DNA from: JBBKWX01 sp037969175
GTDB lineage: Bacteria > Bacteroidota > Bacteroidia > AKYH767-A > JBBKVM01
Reading direction: 5' to 3'
Assembly (NCBI GenBank): GCA_037969175.1
Contig: JBBKWX010000134.1
Span: 1-33,175 of the forward strand
Length of the DNA: 33,175 nt
Under the pieces are notes generated by a model. The model saw only the letters and a list, made by a program, of their open reading frames with translations. It was not told where the DNA came from and searched no databases. Both the position numbers and the translations under genes were made by a program. This document shows positions 1 to 8,787 of this stretch, one piece after another (position 1 is the stretch's first letter; each line of letters starts with the position of its first letter).

Positions 1-794
1 CCTTTGTATTTTTCAACTTCATCCTTAGATCTGTATTTTGCAGGATCAGACATTGAATGCCCTTTATATCTGTAAGTCAACATTTCAAGAAATGTAGGGC
101 CGTCTCCTTTTCTAGCGCGTTCAACTGCACTTGCCATTGCATCGTGCACCGTTTCAACCGTCATCCCATCAACAGCAAATGATGGCATATCATACGCTGA
201 TCCCAATTTATACAGATCGGTTACATTGCTTGTTCGTTCTACAGAGGTACCCATCGCATAGAAATTATTCTCTACAACAAAGACTACAGGTAATTTCCAC
301 AACATGGCCATATTAAATGCCTCGTGAAAAGCACCTTGCCTTACAGCTCCGTCGCCCATATAGCATACACAAACATTATCTGTTCTCTTGAATTTTTCAG
401 CAAATGCTATCCCTGCACCCAAAGGTATTTGACCACCTACGATTCCGTGACCACCATAAAAACCATGTTCCTTGCTGAACATATGCATGGATCCGCCTTT
501 TCCTTTTGAGCAGCCTGTGATCTTTCCATATAATTCGGCCATCACAGCTCTTGCAGAAACGCCTTTACCCAAAGCATGTGCATGATCGCGGTAAGCAGTG
601 ATCATTCCATCTTCCAGCCTAAGATTTGACATAGCTCCTGCTACTACAGCTTCCTGACCAATATATAAATGGCAGAATCCTTTGATCTTCTGCATTCCAT
701 AGAGTTGTCCTGCTTTCTCTTCAAACTTACGCATCAGGAGCATTGACTCATACCACTCCAAATAAGTTTCTTTACTGAACTTTGTTTTCGACAT
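1..794 (-). CDS. pdhA: Pyruvate dehydrogenase E1 component, alpha subunit (partial, C-terminus cut by window edge)
   Basis: Translating the minus strand from the ATG at 794 gives about 264 residues that run off the window start without a stop. The protein begins MSKTKFSKETYLEWYESM and contains the thiamine-diphosphate motif (GDGAVRQGAFHEAFN), preceded by the CYMG segment, and the loop YRDHAHALGKG, all typical of E1-alpha subunits of the pyruvate dehydrogenase complex. With the beta subunit it decarboxylates pyruvate and passes the acetyl group to E2 lipoate in the cytoplasm. It is the last minus-strand gene of the porU-porV-ispF-cdd group seen here, 58 bp after the DinB-like gene, with a -7-like motif in that gap. 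Branched-chain 2-oxoacid E1-alpha is the main alternative; the GHSMSDPAKYR segment near the window edge favours pyruvate. Confidence 0.93.
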   Translation of the reverse strand, partial: MSKTKFSKETYLEWYESMLLMRKFEEKAGQLYGMQKIKGFCHLYIGQEAVVAGAMSNLRLEDGMITAYRDHAHALGKGVSARAVMAELYGKITGCSKGKGGSMHMFSKEHGFYGGHGIVGGQIPLGAGIAFAEKFKRTDNVCVCYMGDGAVRQGAFHEAFNMAMLWKLPVVFVVENNFYAMGTSVERTSNVTDLYKLGSAYDMPSFAVDGMTVETVHDAMASAVERARKGDGPTFLEMLTYRYKGHSMSDPAKYRSKDEVEKYK

Positions 795-813
795 CGTTTT
801 TTAAATAGTGATG

Positions 814-821
814 CAAATTTA
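814..821 (-). promoter_or_regulatory. Putative -7 promoter element for pdhA
   Basis: The minus strand reads TAAATTTG, matching the Bacteroidota -7 consensus TAnnTTTG, 19 bp upstream of the pdhA ATG. No clear -33 TTTG is visible at the right distance, so this is a partial match only. Confidence 0.4.
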
Positions 822-852
822 ACAGAAAAATTCATTCATGGTTACCTGAACC

Positions 853-1380
853 CTACTTGAATTTGGCTTTCATAGAAGTGTTGAATGTTTCAGACTGTCC
901 TTTTGGAATACTTAAGCTTTCCCAGGTTTCTCCTTTTATCAGCTTTGCCAGAAAAACAAGTTGACCGACATGATATGAAAGATGACTCATTTGTCTTAGA
1001 ATGGCTTGATGGATATTCAATTCCTGAGAACGGATAAAAGTAGAATCTTGAAGATTCTTATCATTCAATTTACCGATACTATCGAATAAGGTTTGCCATC
1101 CTTTGTCCCATAGCTCATTGATCTGCTCAACAGAATATACGCCTTCTTCAAATTCCTGATCTCTGTTTCGGTTTGTTTTTTCTCCATCAGCTTCAGGGAA
1201 TCCGGTCCAGCGTGAGATCATGTTCCCGGCCATGTGATGCATGATAGCAAGCATACTCAGGCTTCCGGGTCCGGGAATATAAACCAGTTCATCCATGCTG
1301 AGTCTTGAAATGGACTTATCAGCAAGTGATTTGATCTCTTGAAATTTTTGAAGATTTTCCCGAATGATATTTAGTTCCAT
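853..1380 (-). CDS. DinB-superfamily protein (DUF1572-like)
   Basis: A 175-residue cytosolic protein with no signal peptide. It has the look of a DinB/YfiT four-helix bundle: an N-terminal helix, a His pair at 48-49 (IMHHMAGN) and a C-terminal helix with His133 and His137 (SHLSYHVGQ), which together would form the three-His metal site of this superfamily. The central GPGSLSMLAIMHHMAGN segment and the RWTGF that follows resemble the DUF1572 branch. Members include thiol-dependent S-transferases and many proteins of unknown function, so the reaction cannot be named. It lies 15 bp after cdd on the same strand and is probably co-transcribed with it. Confidence 0.75.
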   Translation of the reverse strand: MELNIIRENLQKFQEIKSLADKSISRLSMDELVYIPGPGSLSMLAIMHHMAGNMISRWTGFPEADGEKTNRNRDQEFEEGVYSVEQINELWDKGWQTLFDSIGKLNDKNLQDSTFIRSQELNIHQAILRQMSHLSYHVGQLVFLAKLIKGETWESLSIPKGQSETFNTSMKAKFK

Positions 1381-1395
1381 TGGGAATAAAGATAA

Positions 1396-1887
1396 TTAAC
1401 TTCCTTTTAAATGTTCAGGACTAAACACTAAAGGAAGCAGATCCTGCATTGTTGGCGCGATAAGAACTGAGCCATCGTATCCATCCATGATCAGTTTGAT
1501 TCCAACATTATGACGGAATTCATACTCAATGACCGATTGCCGGCAAGCTCCGCAAGGACTCACTGATTTGTCCAGTTTAAAATGTTCACTGAAAGCTGAT
1601 ACTGCAAGCGATGTTATTTTTTTATCGGGATATAATGCTCCGGCTGAAAATATAGCTACTCTTTCTGCACAAAGTCCGCTTGGGTAAGCAACATTCTCCT
1701 GATTATTGCCGGTGATGATGGTACCATCCTCAAGCATTAAGGCAGCTCCCACATAGAATCCTGAATAAGGTGCATAAGCACTTTTTGCAGCTTCTCTTGC
1801 TTTTTGCAACAGAATCAAATCGTTAGGTTCCAGTTCTGATTCGCTATCGTAGCGGAAAAACTCAGACTTAATTTCTATTTTTTTCAT
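1396..1887 (-). CDS. cdd: Cytidine deaminase
   Basis: A 163-residue protein that hydrolytically deaminates cytidine or deoxycytidine to uridine or deoxyuridine in pyrimidine salvage. The zinc and catalytic motifs are intact: Cys73-Ala-Glu75 (GLCAERVAIF), where Glu75 is the proton shuttle, and Cys112/Cys115 in SPCGACRQ. Three Cys ligands are typical of the small homotetrameric class. The family core begins near residue 30 (AREAAKSAYAPYSGFYVGAAL); the roughly 25 residues before it form a short N-terminal extension. It sits 26 bp downstream of ispF and 15 bp upstream of the DinB-like gene. From memory, porV, cdd and pdhA are also close together in other Bacteroidota. Confidence 0.95.
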   Translation of the reverse strand: MKKIEIKSEFFRYDSESELEPNDLILLQKAREAAKSAYAPYSGFYVGAALMLEDGTIITGNNQENVAYPSGLCAERVAIFSAGALYPDKKITSLAVSAFSEHFKLDKSVSPCGACRQSVIEYEFRHNVGIKLIMDGYDGSVLIAPTMQDLLPLVFSPEHLKGS

Positions 1888-1913
1888 TAACCTGATTGAA
1901 AATTAAGTGATCG

Positions 1914-2399
1914 TCAGGAAGTTGATTTCTCAATCAAAGCCACAGCATACGAAGTAACCCCTTCTTCTCTCCCAACAAATCCCAGCTTTTCACTTGTTGT
2001 AGCTTTAATTGATAATTGATTTTCGTGTATCTTCATTACACTTGAAAGTGTCTGTCTCATTTCCTGAATATAGAGAGCGATCTTCGGTTGTTGTAAACAA
2101 AGAGTAACGTCAATATTTCCAATTGTATATGATTCCCTTGATAGCAACTGAACAACTTCTGCCAGCAAGATCTTACTGTCTATTCCTTTGTATTGATTTG
2201 ATGTATCGGGAAAATGATATCCTATATCTCCAAGAGCCGCAGCGCCTAACAGTGCATCGCAAATAGCATGTATCATTACATCTGCGTCCGAATGCCCCTT
2301 GGCTCCTTTTTTATGTGGAACAAGAATCCCGCCCAGCCAAAAAGGTTGTCCTTCTTCGAGAACATGTACATCAAACCCAAAGCCTATGCGAAAACTCAT
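1914..2399 (-). CDS. ispF: 2-C-methyl-D-erythritol 2,4-cyclodiphosphate synthase
   Basis: A 161-residue enzyme of the non-mevalonate (MEP) isoprenoid pathway. It cyclises 4-diphosphocytidyl-methylerythritol 2-phosphate to the 2,4-cyclodiphosphate with release of CMP. The metal ligands Asp10 and His12 (GFGFDVHVLEEG) and His44 (DVMIHAICDALLGA) are present, as is the signature ATTSEKLGFVGREEGV near the C-terminus. Length is normal for a monofunctional IspF, with no IspD fusion. Its ATG overlaps the porV stop by 4 bp (ATGA), suggesting translational coupling to a T9SS gene. Confidence 0.97.
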   Translation of the reverse strand: MSFRIGFGFDVHVLEEGQPFWLGGILVPHKKGAKGHSDADVMIHAICDALLGAAALGDIGYHFPDTSNQYKGIDSKILLAEVVQLLSRESYTIGNIDVTLCLQQPKIALYIQEMRQTLSSVMKIHENQLSIKATTSEKLGFVGREEGVTSYAVALIEKSTS

Positions 2400-3583
2400 T
2401 CTTGAGATTTGCCTCCTTCTTTCACAGAATCAAAATCAAACAACAGTGAAAAACGTAATGTGTTCTCAAGCGGATTTCTTTGTTCCGTTGGGATCAGGTA
2501 TGCAAAATCAAGACCGAATACCTTGTAACGTAAACCTGCACCTACAGTAAAATACTTACGATTTCCTTTTGTAGGATGCTCATAAAAATAACCTGCACGA
2601 ACTGCAAATTGTTTATCATACCAATATTCAAAACCTACAGAAACACTTACTTCTCTAAGCTCTTCTTTGCTTCCACCGGGTGCATCTCCAAAAGATGCCA
2701 ACATTCCGCTTACAACACTTACATCATTATCTTTTCCAAGAACCACATCACCTATGCTATCTCTGATAGGAGGCGTTGGAACAAGCAGTTTATTAAAATC
2801 AAGTAAAAAACTCAATTCATTATATTCATCCAAATTCATTTTCAAACCTCCGCCCAATCTCATGTTGATCGGAATGAAATCTTTGTTCCCGGTCTCAGTA
2901 TATGAAATTTTAGTTCCTATGTTTGAAATGTTCAAACCATAAGACATCTTAGCGTCTTTACCACCTAATTCAACAGGCTTTTCATAATATGCAGAAAGAT
3001 CTGCTGCTATTGAATTCCCGGCACGTGATGCAGCACCTAATACATCAACACCACCGGTGAGGTTAGAATAAATATAACGAAGAGCTAAGCCTCCCGATAA
3101 ATTTTCACCCAGTTTTCTGGCATATGCAAAATCAATCGCAAATTCATTTGGCTTAAATTGTCCAATCACATTTCCATTTTGATCAGTGAATGTAATATCA
3201 CCCAATGAGAAATATAATAGTGATGCAGCAATTGTTTGATTCTCATCAATTTTTTTGAATCCACTCAGATACGCCAGATTAATATCCGGTACCAAAGCTC
3301 TCAACCAGGGAGTATAGGATATGGATAATCCAAAATTCTTTTCAGCAAAAGCTAATTTAGAAGCATTCCAGTGAATAGAATTTGCATCCGGACTGCTTGC
3401 AACACCTACATCACCCATTGCGCCTGCACGTGCATCCGGAGCAATGATAAGAAATGGAACTGCAGTTGTAATAGTATTTAATTGGTCTATCCTATCTTCG
3501 GATAAGCTTTGAGCTTTAATCTCCGCCGTTCCGCCTACAAGGCTAAGCAGAATAAAACCTGCTTGCAGCATGTGTTTTTTCAT
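2396..3583 (-). CDS. porV: Type IX secretion system outer membrane protein PorV
   Basis: An outer-membrane beta-barrel of the FadL-like fold. In characterised T9SS it collects CTD-bearing substrates from the translocon and delivers them to the PorU sortase. I chose the ATG at 3583 (MKKHMLQAGFILLSLVGG, a clear signal peptide ending near KAQ). An upstream in-frame ATG at 3604 would put seven extra residues before it and coincides with a promoter -7 motif. The mature start, with IIAPDARAGAMGDVGVA and SIHWNASKLAF, is the PorV/LptO family signature. Later segments alternate as expected for strands. At 395 residues it has normal family length. It lies 65 bp downstream of porU and overlaps ispF. Confidence 0.94.
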   Translation of the reverse strand: MKKHMLQAGFILLSLVGGTAEIKAQSLSEDRIDQLNTITTAVPFLIIAPDARAGAMGDVGVASSPDANSIHWNASKLAFAEKNFGLSISYTPWLRALVPDINLAYLSGFKKIDENQTIAASLLYFSLGDITFTDQNGNVIGQFKPNEFAIDFAYARKLGENLSGGLALRYIYSNLTGGVDVLGAASRAGNSIAADLSAYYEKPVELGGKDAKMSYGLNISNIGTKISYTETGNKDFIPINMRLGGGLKMNLDEYNELSFLLDFNKLLVPTPPIRDSIGDVVLGKDNDVSVVSGMLASFGDAPGGSKEELREVSVSVGFEYWYDKQFAVRAGYFYEHPTKGNRKYFTVGAGLRYKVFGLDFAYLIPTEQRNPLENTLRFSLLFDFDSVKEGGKSQE

Positions 3584-3601
3584 AGTCAATTTTAGAGTGG
3601 G

Positions 3602-3609
3602 CAAATATA
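3602..3609 (-). promoter_or_regulatory. Putative -7 promoter element for porV
   Basis: The minus strand reads TATATTTG, a perfect TAnnTTTG, 18 bp upstream of the ATG at 3583. It suggests porV can be transcribed separately from porU and supports the downstream start codon. No good -33 box is visible. Confidence 0.5.
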
Positions 3610-3648
3610 CGTAAATTAGATGTTATAGGTTTCCGAAGAATTTTGTGA

Positions 3649-6600
3649 CTATTTGAGTATTACCAATTTCTCAAATTGTTCAACACTTTTTTCTCCATCT
3701 CTCACCCTTACACGATAAAGATAGACACCCCTGCCTATCGAGTCACCGTAGTCGTCTTTTCCATCCCAGGCAATAGCATCTGATCGGAACCCTTCACTTT
3801 CCATGATCAAGTTAATGTTTTTTATCAATTTTCCTGATACAGTATACACTTGAACCTGAACCTGAAGGGGCACACGTGGTCTGTTATGTTCAAAATAAAA
3901 TTTTGTGGATGTTGTAAATGGATTTGGATAATTCAATACATGACTCAAAGCAAGATCAGCTGATTCTGCAACCACAAATTCTGTATAAGCCTCAGATGAA
4001 TTATTAAATACGTCCCATAATTTCAATCTGGCATTATGTCTTCCAGAACTTAAATTACTTAATGGATATCTGATCCGACCACTTTGATAACTATCCAGAT
4101 CAGCCTGGTAATAATCATTCAAAATAAAATAGTCAGAATTATTATCATCCAATTTGGCAGTAATATCATGTCCTATGGAATTACCTGAAGTATTTATTCC
4201 ACTCGAATCTGAAACTATCCCATACAAATATGGTTTGTTATCTGTCATGCCTCCAAATACAAACTTTTCATCATTCATAAACAACAAAAGCGATGGTCCG
4301 GAATTATCAACTGTAGCATTGGGATTTAATCCACCAATCACCAACTTATCAGAATAACCGTTTGCATCAACCACACCATTATGAGCATAGAAGCTTAATT
4401 TCCCAATGCCGTATTGTACAGCAATATCTTTAGGGACCAGAAATGTAAAACTAAAATCTCCATTTTTAACACTCACTTTTCCTTTATAAAGTATACTCTT
4501 GTATACTTTAAAATTCGTCACCGGACTTTGTGCATCATTCCCAAGCGTGTTCACAGTACTAGCTTTATCATAAACAGTCGGATAGACTATTCCATTGAAT
4601 GAAGTCAATTTATTTCCGCTCAGATCTTCCACCACACCGGTAATAGTAACTTTTGATAAACCTTGAATCGTGTCGGGAGAAACAGAAATTGGATTTCCGT
4701 TTATACTTGTAGCTCTTACATGAAATTCCGGAAAAGCCCAATGCAATGCAGGATCACCTATCAATGTAAAGTTTCTTGTATTTGAAATATTTGAAGTAGC
4801 CACTTTTGTAGCCCTGAACACATCACCAATCGTGGGCATTTGTCCATTTACCGGCTTGAAAAGATTGTTATAAAATGCTTTGTTCAATTCAAAATTTGAA
4901 GTTGAAAACACTAGTCTGACCGTAGTAGCCAAAGCTATTCCTCCTCCGGAAGGATTTAACATTACCAACTCACCGGCCGATGTTCTTGCAGGATCATCAA
5001 ACCTGCTGAATTCACAAGTTGCTGTCATAAATACAGGAAATGCAGTATTATTTGACCAGGCGTTGACATCGGAAACCTCCAGAACTCTTTCATGTGCCCA
5101 TCCTGATTCTCCTCCATGACCTGTGTAATTGACGATCAATGCGCCTCTTTGTAATCGATTGTTAATAGCATCCTTTACACCGGGATATCTTTGGCCGCCG
5201 GGAGTGCTCTCTTGCTTATAAGCATCAAAATATATCTTTTCAATATTATATGCTTTTTGAGTCGTATCCAACAATATAGCTAATGCATCACTTTGATACA
5301 AATGTGTATTTCCATCTTCATCATCACCAACGAAACTTATTACATTTCTCCAATCTCCATATGTATTAACCCCATTGGAAGAATTCGAAAGCTCGCTTTG
5401 TAATACTGCTGTACCTCCCGGACTTCCATACAAAATGATTTTATCAACCACTGCTTTTGCTTCTGACAGGTTCTTAACAGGCAGCCTTCCTATACCGAGA
5501 TCAACAGCATCAAAATCCGTTGGCAGCCATTCTCCTTCATTGTCATCCAGATTTCCATAAAAGTCATCAGCTACATATGAATTTGTTAGCGAAAGTGAAT
5601 TTAGACTTTGATATGTTGGAATAAAATTCGTGTTTCCACTTAATCTGTTTTTGTTATCGTACGAGCCATCACCGAAAAGCAATAAATATTTTGGAAGCTC
5701 TGAAGGACTCTGTGCTTTGTCATAAAACATTTTCATAAAATCTCTGATAGCAGAGACATCCTGTTTTCCTGAAGAAAATTCGTTGTAGATCTGTTGCGGT
5801 GTCACTACTTCTACTTTCAAATTGCTAAGCTGTTTATGAAATTCTGAAAGTCGGTTTGCCTGACTGATAAAGTTGGGATGAGCCACTATGATCATATCTA
5901 CAGGTGTAAACGCATGAAGATTTTGATTTCCGATCTTACCAAATGACTTTGGAACAGCGAGGTTGTTTTCGTTATAAGCTATAAATTGAAGTAAAGAATC
6001 TGTATGCACTTTGTAGTTTCCTACTTGCCCAACAAGATCAAAATTTTGTTCAATTGGATTTTGAGCTGATGTAACATCCCAGATCTTGATTGAACTATTC
6101 ATTCCACCAATGCTGAATTGAGACACGTTTCCAGGACCAACGGAAGCCACTGATCTGAATGGCATAACGGATCCCACCATGGTTAAAGCTCTTTTCGCAT
6201 TGAGTTCAATGTAATTGAGCCATCCTGCAGCGTTGGTAGTTGAAGGGTTATATGTTAGGGTAATATTAATATCCGAAACCCCTGAGTTGAAGGTTGTGAA
6301 ATTAGGAGAATTCGCAGGATTGGCAAATGTGCAGTAGTAACAATCAGGAACACTGGGTACAATTTGAGTAAGTAATTGCTGAGAATTACCCGAAAGTGTA
6401 AAACTGCTATTTGAAAAAGATCTGGCAATGACATCACTCTTAACATAAACAGGAACATTGCTGACAATGTTTGGAAAAGAGAAACTAAATTGCTGAACCA
6501 ATTGCCCTTCAAAAATTTCACCATACCATTCACGACCGGACTTGATCAGATTTACCCGATCTATATGATGCACAAGATGATCATCAAATGTATTAATGTT

Positions 6601-7545
6601 AATATTTGAAGTATTCGTTGAACTGTTTCGCAGTGTAACTCTTTTACCCGGTCCGAGATCAGTAGTGAGAAAGTAATACGAAGTATCACAAAATGCATTC
6701 AACTCATGATGAAAACGTTGATCAGCGGTTGTATAATTCCATTTGGTAGTACCTTGTCCATAAAATATTACGACATCATTAACATCAAAAACGCCATCTG
6801 ACTCACCCTTAACAATGATTGAATTTTCAATCAGATCATCTGCTCTTGGGACAGCATTTGAGTGAGGTAATTTATATCCTCCATTACCATAAATTCGAAT
6901 ATTTCTAGGATCAATCTGATCGGGTTTGATACCCATACTTACCAGAAGTTCATGTGTTATTTTATAAACACCATCATTTGCTACGCCTACCCGATACCAG
7001 TCTCCTGTATTCAAAACAGAGTTGGCTGCATAAATACGCGGTGAGCTTGAATTTCTATCAGTAAGTATATTAGGAGTAATTTCAATATCAAATGAAACAA
7101 GTTTCTGAATTCTGCCATTGCTGGCATTGATCCTCAAAGGAAGAATGCGCATGGCAAGATTTCCCTTTTTCTTATCTACAGCAAGACCATATTCAAACTG
7201 AATATCATTGTTGAGAAATTCAATTCCATTTAATTTGCTTTGATCTTCTAGGTCAGTAAATACTGGATTGATGATCTTTGCATTTACCTCATTGATCCCG
7301 TTCAAAGGTTTCAAAGCGAACCAGACAGGCAAAAAAGCCCTTTCCGGATCTGAAGAAGCTCCCTCAAGTTTTAAAAAAGTGATCTGAGATTCATCAGCCA
7401 GTTTAGTATCAGTGAAACCATCCCATTTGAGTATAAACTCAGCAGCAATTGGATTCGTTTCAATTCTGGATTGAGCATGAATAGTTGCCGGTATCCATGC
7501 CAGAAGCATCAAAATGCAAGAAAAAATATTGTTTTTATTCATCAT
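3649..7545 (-). CDS. porU: Type IX secretion system sortase PorU (gingipain-type C25 peptidase)
   Basis: A 1298-residue secreted protein with a signal peptide ending near residue 25 (IHAQ). Residues about 30-540 are beta-rich domains. A C25 peptidase domain follows: MIIVAHPNF near 551, LLLFGDGSYD at 621-630, the catalytic His810 in NYTGHGGESGW and the catalytic Cys844 in TATCEFSRFDDP. After about 945 come Ig-like domains, and residues 1205-1298 form a T9SS-type C-terminal domain (NYPNPF, then a FlgD-like WDGKDDYGDSIGRGVYLY). PorU removes the C-terminal signal of cargo and attaches cargo to anionic lipopolysaccharide. Length fits the long form of the family. It is the first gene of the minus-strand group, divergent from the PorP-like gene. 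A second ATG at 7542 could also serve as start. Confidence 0.95.
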   Translation of the reverse strand: MMNKNNIFSCILMLLAWIPATIHAQSRIETNPIAAEFILKWDGFTDTKLADESQITFLKLEGASSDPERAFLPVWFALKPLNGINEVNAKIINPVFTDLEDQSKLNGIEFLNNDIQFEYGLAVDKKKGNLAMRILPLRINASNGRIQKLVSFDIEITPNILTDRNSSSPRIYAANSVLNTGDWYRVGVANDGVYKITHELLVSMGIKPDQIDPRNIRIYGNGGYKLPHSNAVPRADDLIENSIIVKGESDGVFDVNDVVIFYGQGTTKWNYTTADQRFHHELNAFCDTSYYFLTTDLGPGKRVTLRNSSTNTSNININTFDDHLVHHIDRVNLIKSGREWYGEIFEGQLVQQFSFSFPNIVSNVPVYVKSDVIARSFSNSSFTLSGNSQQLLTQIVPSVPDCYYCTFANPANSPNFTTFNSGVSDINITLTYNPSTTNAAGWLNYIELNAKRALTMVGSVMPFRSVASVGPGNVSQFSIGGMNSSIKIWDVTSAQNPIEQNFDLVGQVGNYKVHTDSLLQFIAYNENNLAVPKSFGKIGNQNLHAFTPVDMIIVAHPNFISQANRLSEFHKQLSNLKVEVVTPQQIYNEFSSGKQDVSAIRDFMKMFYDKAQSPSELPKYLLLFGDGSYDNKNRLSGNTNFIPTYQSLNSLSLTNSYVADDFYGNLDDNEGEWLPTDFDAVDLGIGRLPVKNLSEAKAVVDKIILYGSPGGTAVLQSELSNSSNGVNTYGDWRNVISFVGDDEDGNTHLYQSDALAILLDTTQKAYNIEKIYFDAYKQESTPGGQRYPGVKDAINNRLQRGALIVNYTGHGGESGWAHERVLEVSDVNAWSNNTAFPVFMTATCEFSRFDDPARTSAGELVMLNPSGGGIALATTVRLVFSTSNFELNKAFYNNLFKPVNGQMPTIGDVFRATKVATSNISNTRNFTLIGDPALHWAFPEFHVRATSINGNPISVSPDTIQGLSKVTITGVVEDLSGNKLTSFNGIVYPTVYDKASTVNTLGNDAQSPVTNFKVYKSILYKGKVSVKNGDFSFTFLVPKDIAVQYGIGKLSFYAHNGVVDANGYSDKLVIGGLNPNATVDNSGPSLLLFMNDEKFVFGGMTDNKPYLYGIVSDSSGINTSGNSIGHDITAKLDDNNSDYFILNDYYQADLDSYQSGRIRYPLSNLSSGRHNARLKLWDVFNNSSEAYTEFVVAESADLALSHVLNYPNPFTTSTKFYFEHNRPRVPLQVQVQVYTVSGKLIKNINLIMESEGFRSDAIAWDGKDDYGDSIGRGVYLYRVRVRDGEKSVEQFEKLVILK

Positions 7546-7554
7546 TTACAAAAG

Positions 7555-7562
7555 CAAAAATA
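7555..7562 (-). promoter_or_regulatory. Putative -7 promoter element for porU
   Basis: The minus strand reads TATTTTTG, matching TAnnTTTG, only 9 bp upstream of the porU ATG at 7545. That would give an almost leaderless message. No convincing -33 box is visible. Confidence 0.4.
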
Positions 7563-7587
7563 AAGGAATACTCGCTATGAAGCTAAT

Positions 7588-7619
7588 TTTGAAAATAAAC
7601 ACTAAAAAAGATACCTTTG
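7588..7619 (+). promoter_or_regulatory. Promoter of the PorP-like gene (TTTG-N20-TACCTTTG)
   Basis: A full Bacteroidota sigma-ABfr type promoter: -33 TTTG at 7588-7591, a 20-bp spacer and -7 TACCTTTG at 7612-7619. It predicts a transcript start near 7626 and a leader of about 115 nt before the TTG start at 7742. The perfect 10-bp palindrome CGGAATTCCG at 7631-7640 lies just after the predicted start. Confidence 0.65.
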
Positions 7620-7741
7620 TTCCAAATATGCGGAATTCCGTTTATTAACGAGACTCATAAGTTCATATTGTAAATTACCTGAAACTTTAAGACAAGTTGG
7701 GCGTATGAGTGAATCTGTAACCATTTGAAAACCGGAACACA

Positions 7742-8722
7742 TTGAATCGTATTACTTTATTATTTATAAGTTTTCTTGCCTTTCCTGCTTTGTTAAAAGC
7801 TCAGGATCCGCAATTTACGCAATTTTATGCTGCACCGCTTTATCTGAATCCAGCTTTTGCAGGTAGCTCAAAATGCCCCAGGCTCATTATGAATTATCGT
7901 AATCAATGGCCTTCTTTACCGGGTACCTTTGTTACATATGCAGCGTCGTATGATCAACATGTGGATGCATTACAAGGTGGTTTAGGTTTAATGGTAATGA
8001 ATGATAAGGCAGGTGAAGGAACTATAAATACAACCAATATAAGTGGAATGTATTCTTACTTACTTAATGTAAGTCGTGAATTTAGTATCAGAGCGGGTTT
8101 TCAAGGAACTTATGTTCAGAAGAAACTGGATTGGGATAAACTTACCTTTGGTGACATGATCGATCCGAGATATGGATACGTTTATGAAACACAAGAAGTA
8201 AGACCTAATGAAACAAGAAACTATGTCGATCTTTCTGCAGGTTTGCTTGGATATAGCAGTAAATATTATGCGGGTGTTGCAGTACACCATTTAACAGAAC
8301 CGGATGAGGCATTTATCGTTTCAGGTTCCAGTGCACTGCCCATGAAGATCACTGCCCATGCAGGTGCTTTGATCCCACTTGATGACAGCAGAAACAGTAC
8401 TTCTTTTATTTCTCCCAACATATTGTATCAACAACAACGTGACTTCAACCAATTGAATCTTGGTGTTTATGTTACTAAACAACCCATTGTCGGTGGACTT
8501 TGGTTCAGGGGTAATCTTGGTGATGGAGGACTATCAAAAGAATCTATTATTGCCTTGCTGGGTATACAACAAGGCATGTTCAAATTTGGTTATTCTTATG
8601 ACTTAACAATATCTAAACTTGGTAATGCTACAGGTGGATCTCACGAACTTTCCTTTGGGCTTCAGTTCGAGTGTTCACCAAAACGAAAAAGGTTCCGCAC
8701 AATAAGTTGCCCAACTTTTTAG
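7742..8722 (+). CDS. PorP/SprF family type IX secretion membrane protein
   Basis: A 326-residue outer-membrane protein of the PorP/SprF family. Members form beta-barrels that support T9SS or export and anchoring of particular surface adhesins. The start is a TTG: it gives NRITLLFISFLAFPALLKAQ, an ideal signal peptide, while the next in-frame ATG (MNYRNQ) would lose it. The mature start DPQFTQFYAAPLYLNPAFAG is the family hallmark, and NYRNQWPSLPGTFVTYAASYDQH follows as usual. The C-terminal segment GGSHELSFGLQFEC has strand character. Because it is next to gldJ and porU it may be the core PorP, but Bacteroidota carry several paralogues (SprF-like), so I give no symbol. Confidence 0.9.
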   Translation: MNRITLLFISFLAFPALLKAQDPQFTQFYAAPLYLNPAFAGSSKCPRLIMNYRNQWPSLPGTFVTYAASYDQHVDALQGGLGLMVMNDKAGEGTINTTNISGMYSYLLNVSREFSIRAGFQGTYVQKKLDWDKLTFGDMIDPRYGYVYETQEVRPNETRNYVDLSAGLLGYSSKYYAGVAVHHLTEPDEAFIVSGSSALPMKITAHAGALIPLDDSRNSTSFISPNILYQQQRDFNQLNLGVYVTKQPIVGGLWFRGNLGDGGLSKESIIALLGIQQGMFKFGYSYDLTISKLGNATGGSHELSFGLQFECSPKRKRFRTISCPTF

Positions 8723-8741
8723 TTTAGAATTTAATATTTGC

Positions 8742-8749
8742 TATCTTCG
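8742..8749 (+). promoter_or_regulatory. Weak -7-like element before gldJ
   Basis: TATCTTCG differs from TAnnTTTG at one base and lies 38 bp upstream of the gldJ ATG. The gap between the two genes is only 65 bp, so read-through from the PorP-like gene is equally possible. Confidence 0.25.
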
Positions 8750-8787
8750 GCCACTTAATAATAGACCTAAAAGCAATTCAATCGCAC

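Noticed and set aside
6255..6533. A 92-codon open frame on the minus strand inside porU
   Set aside because: It is an alternative frame within porU, which is intact with catalytic His and Cys.
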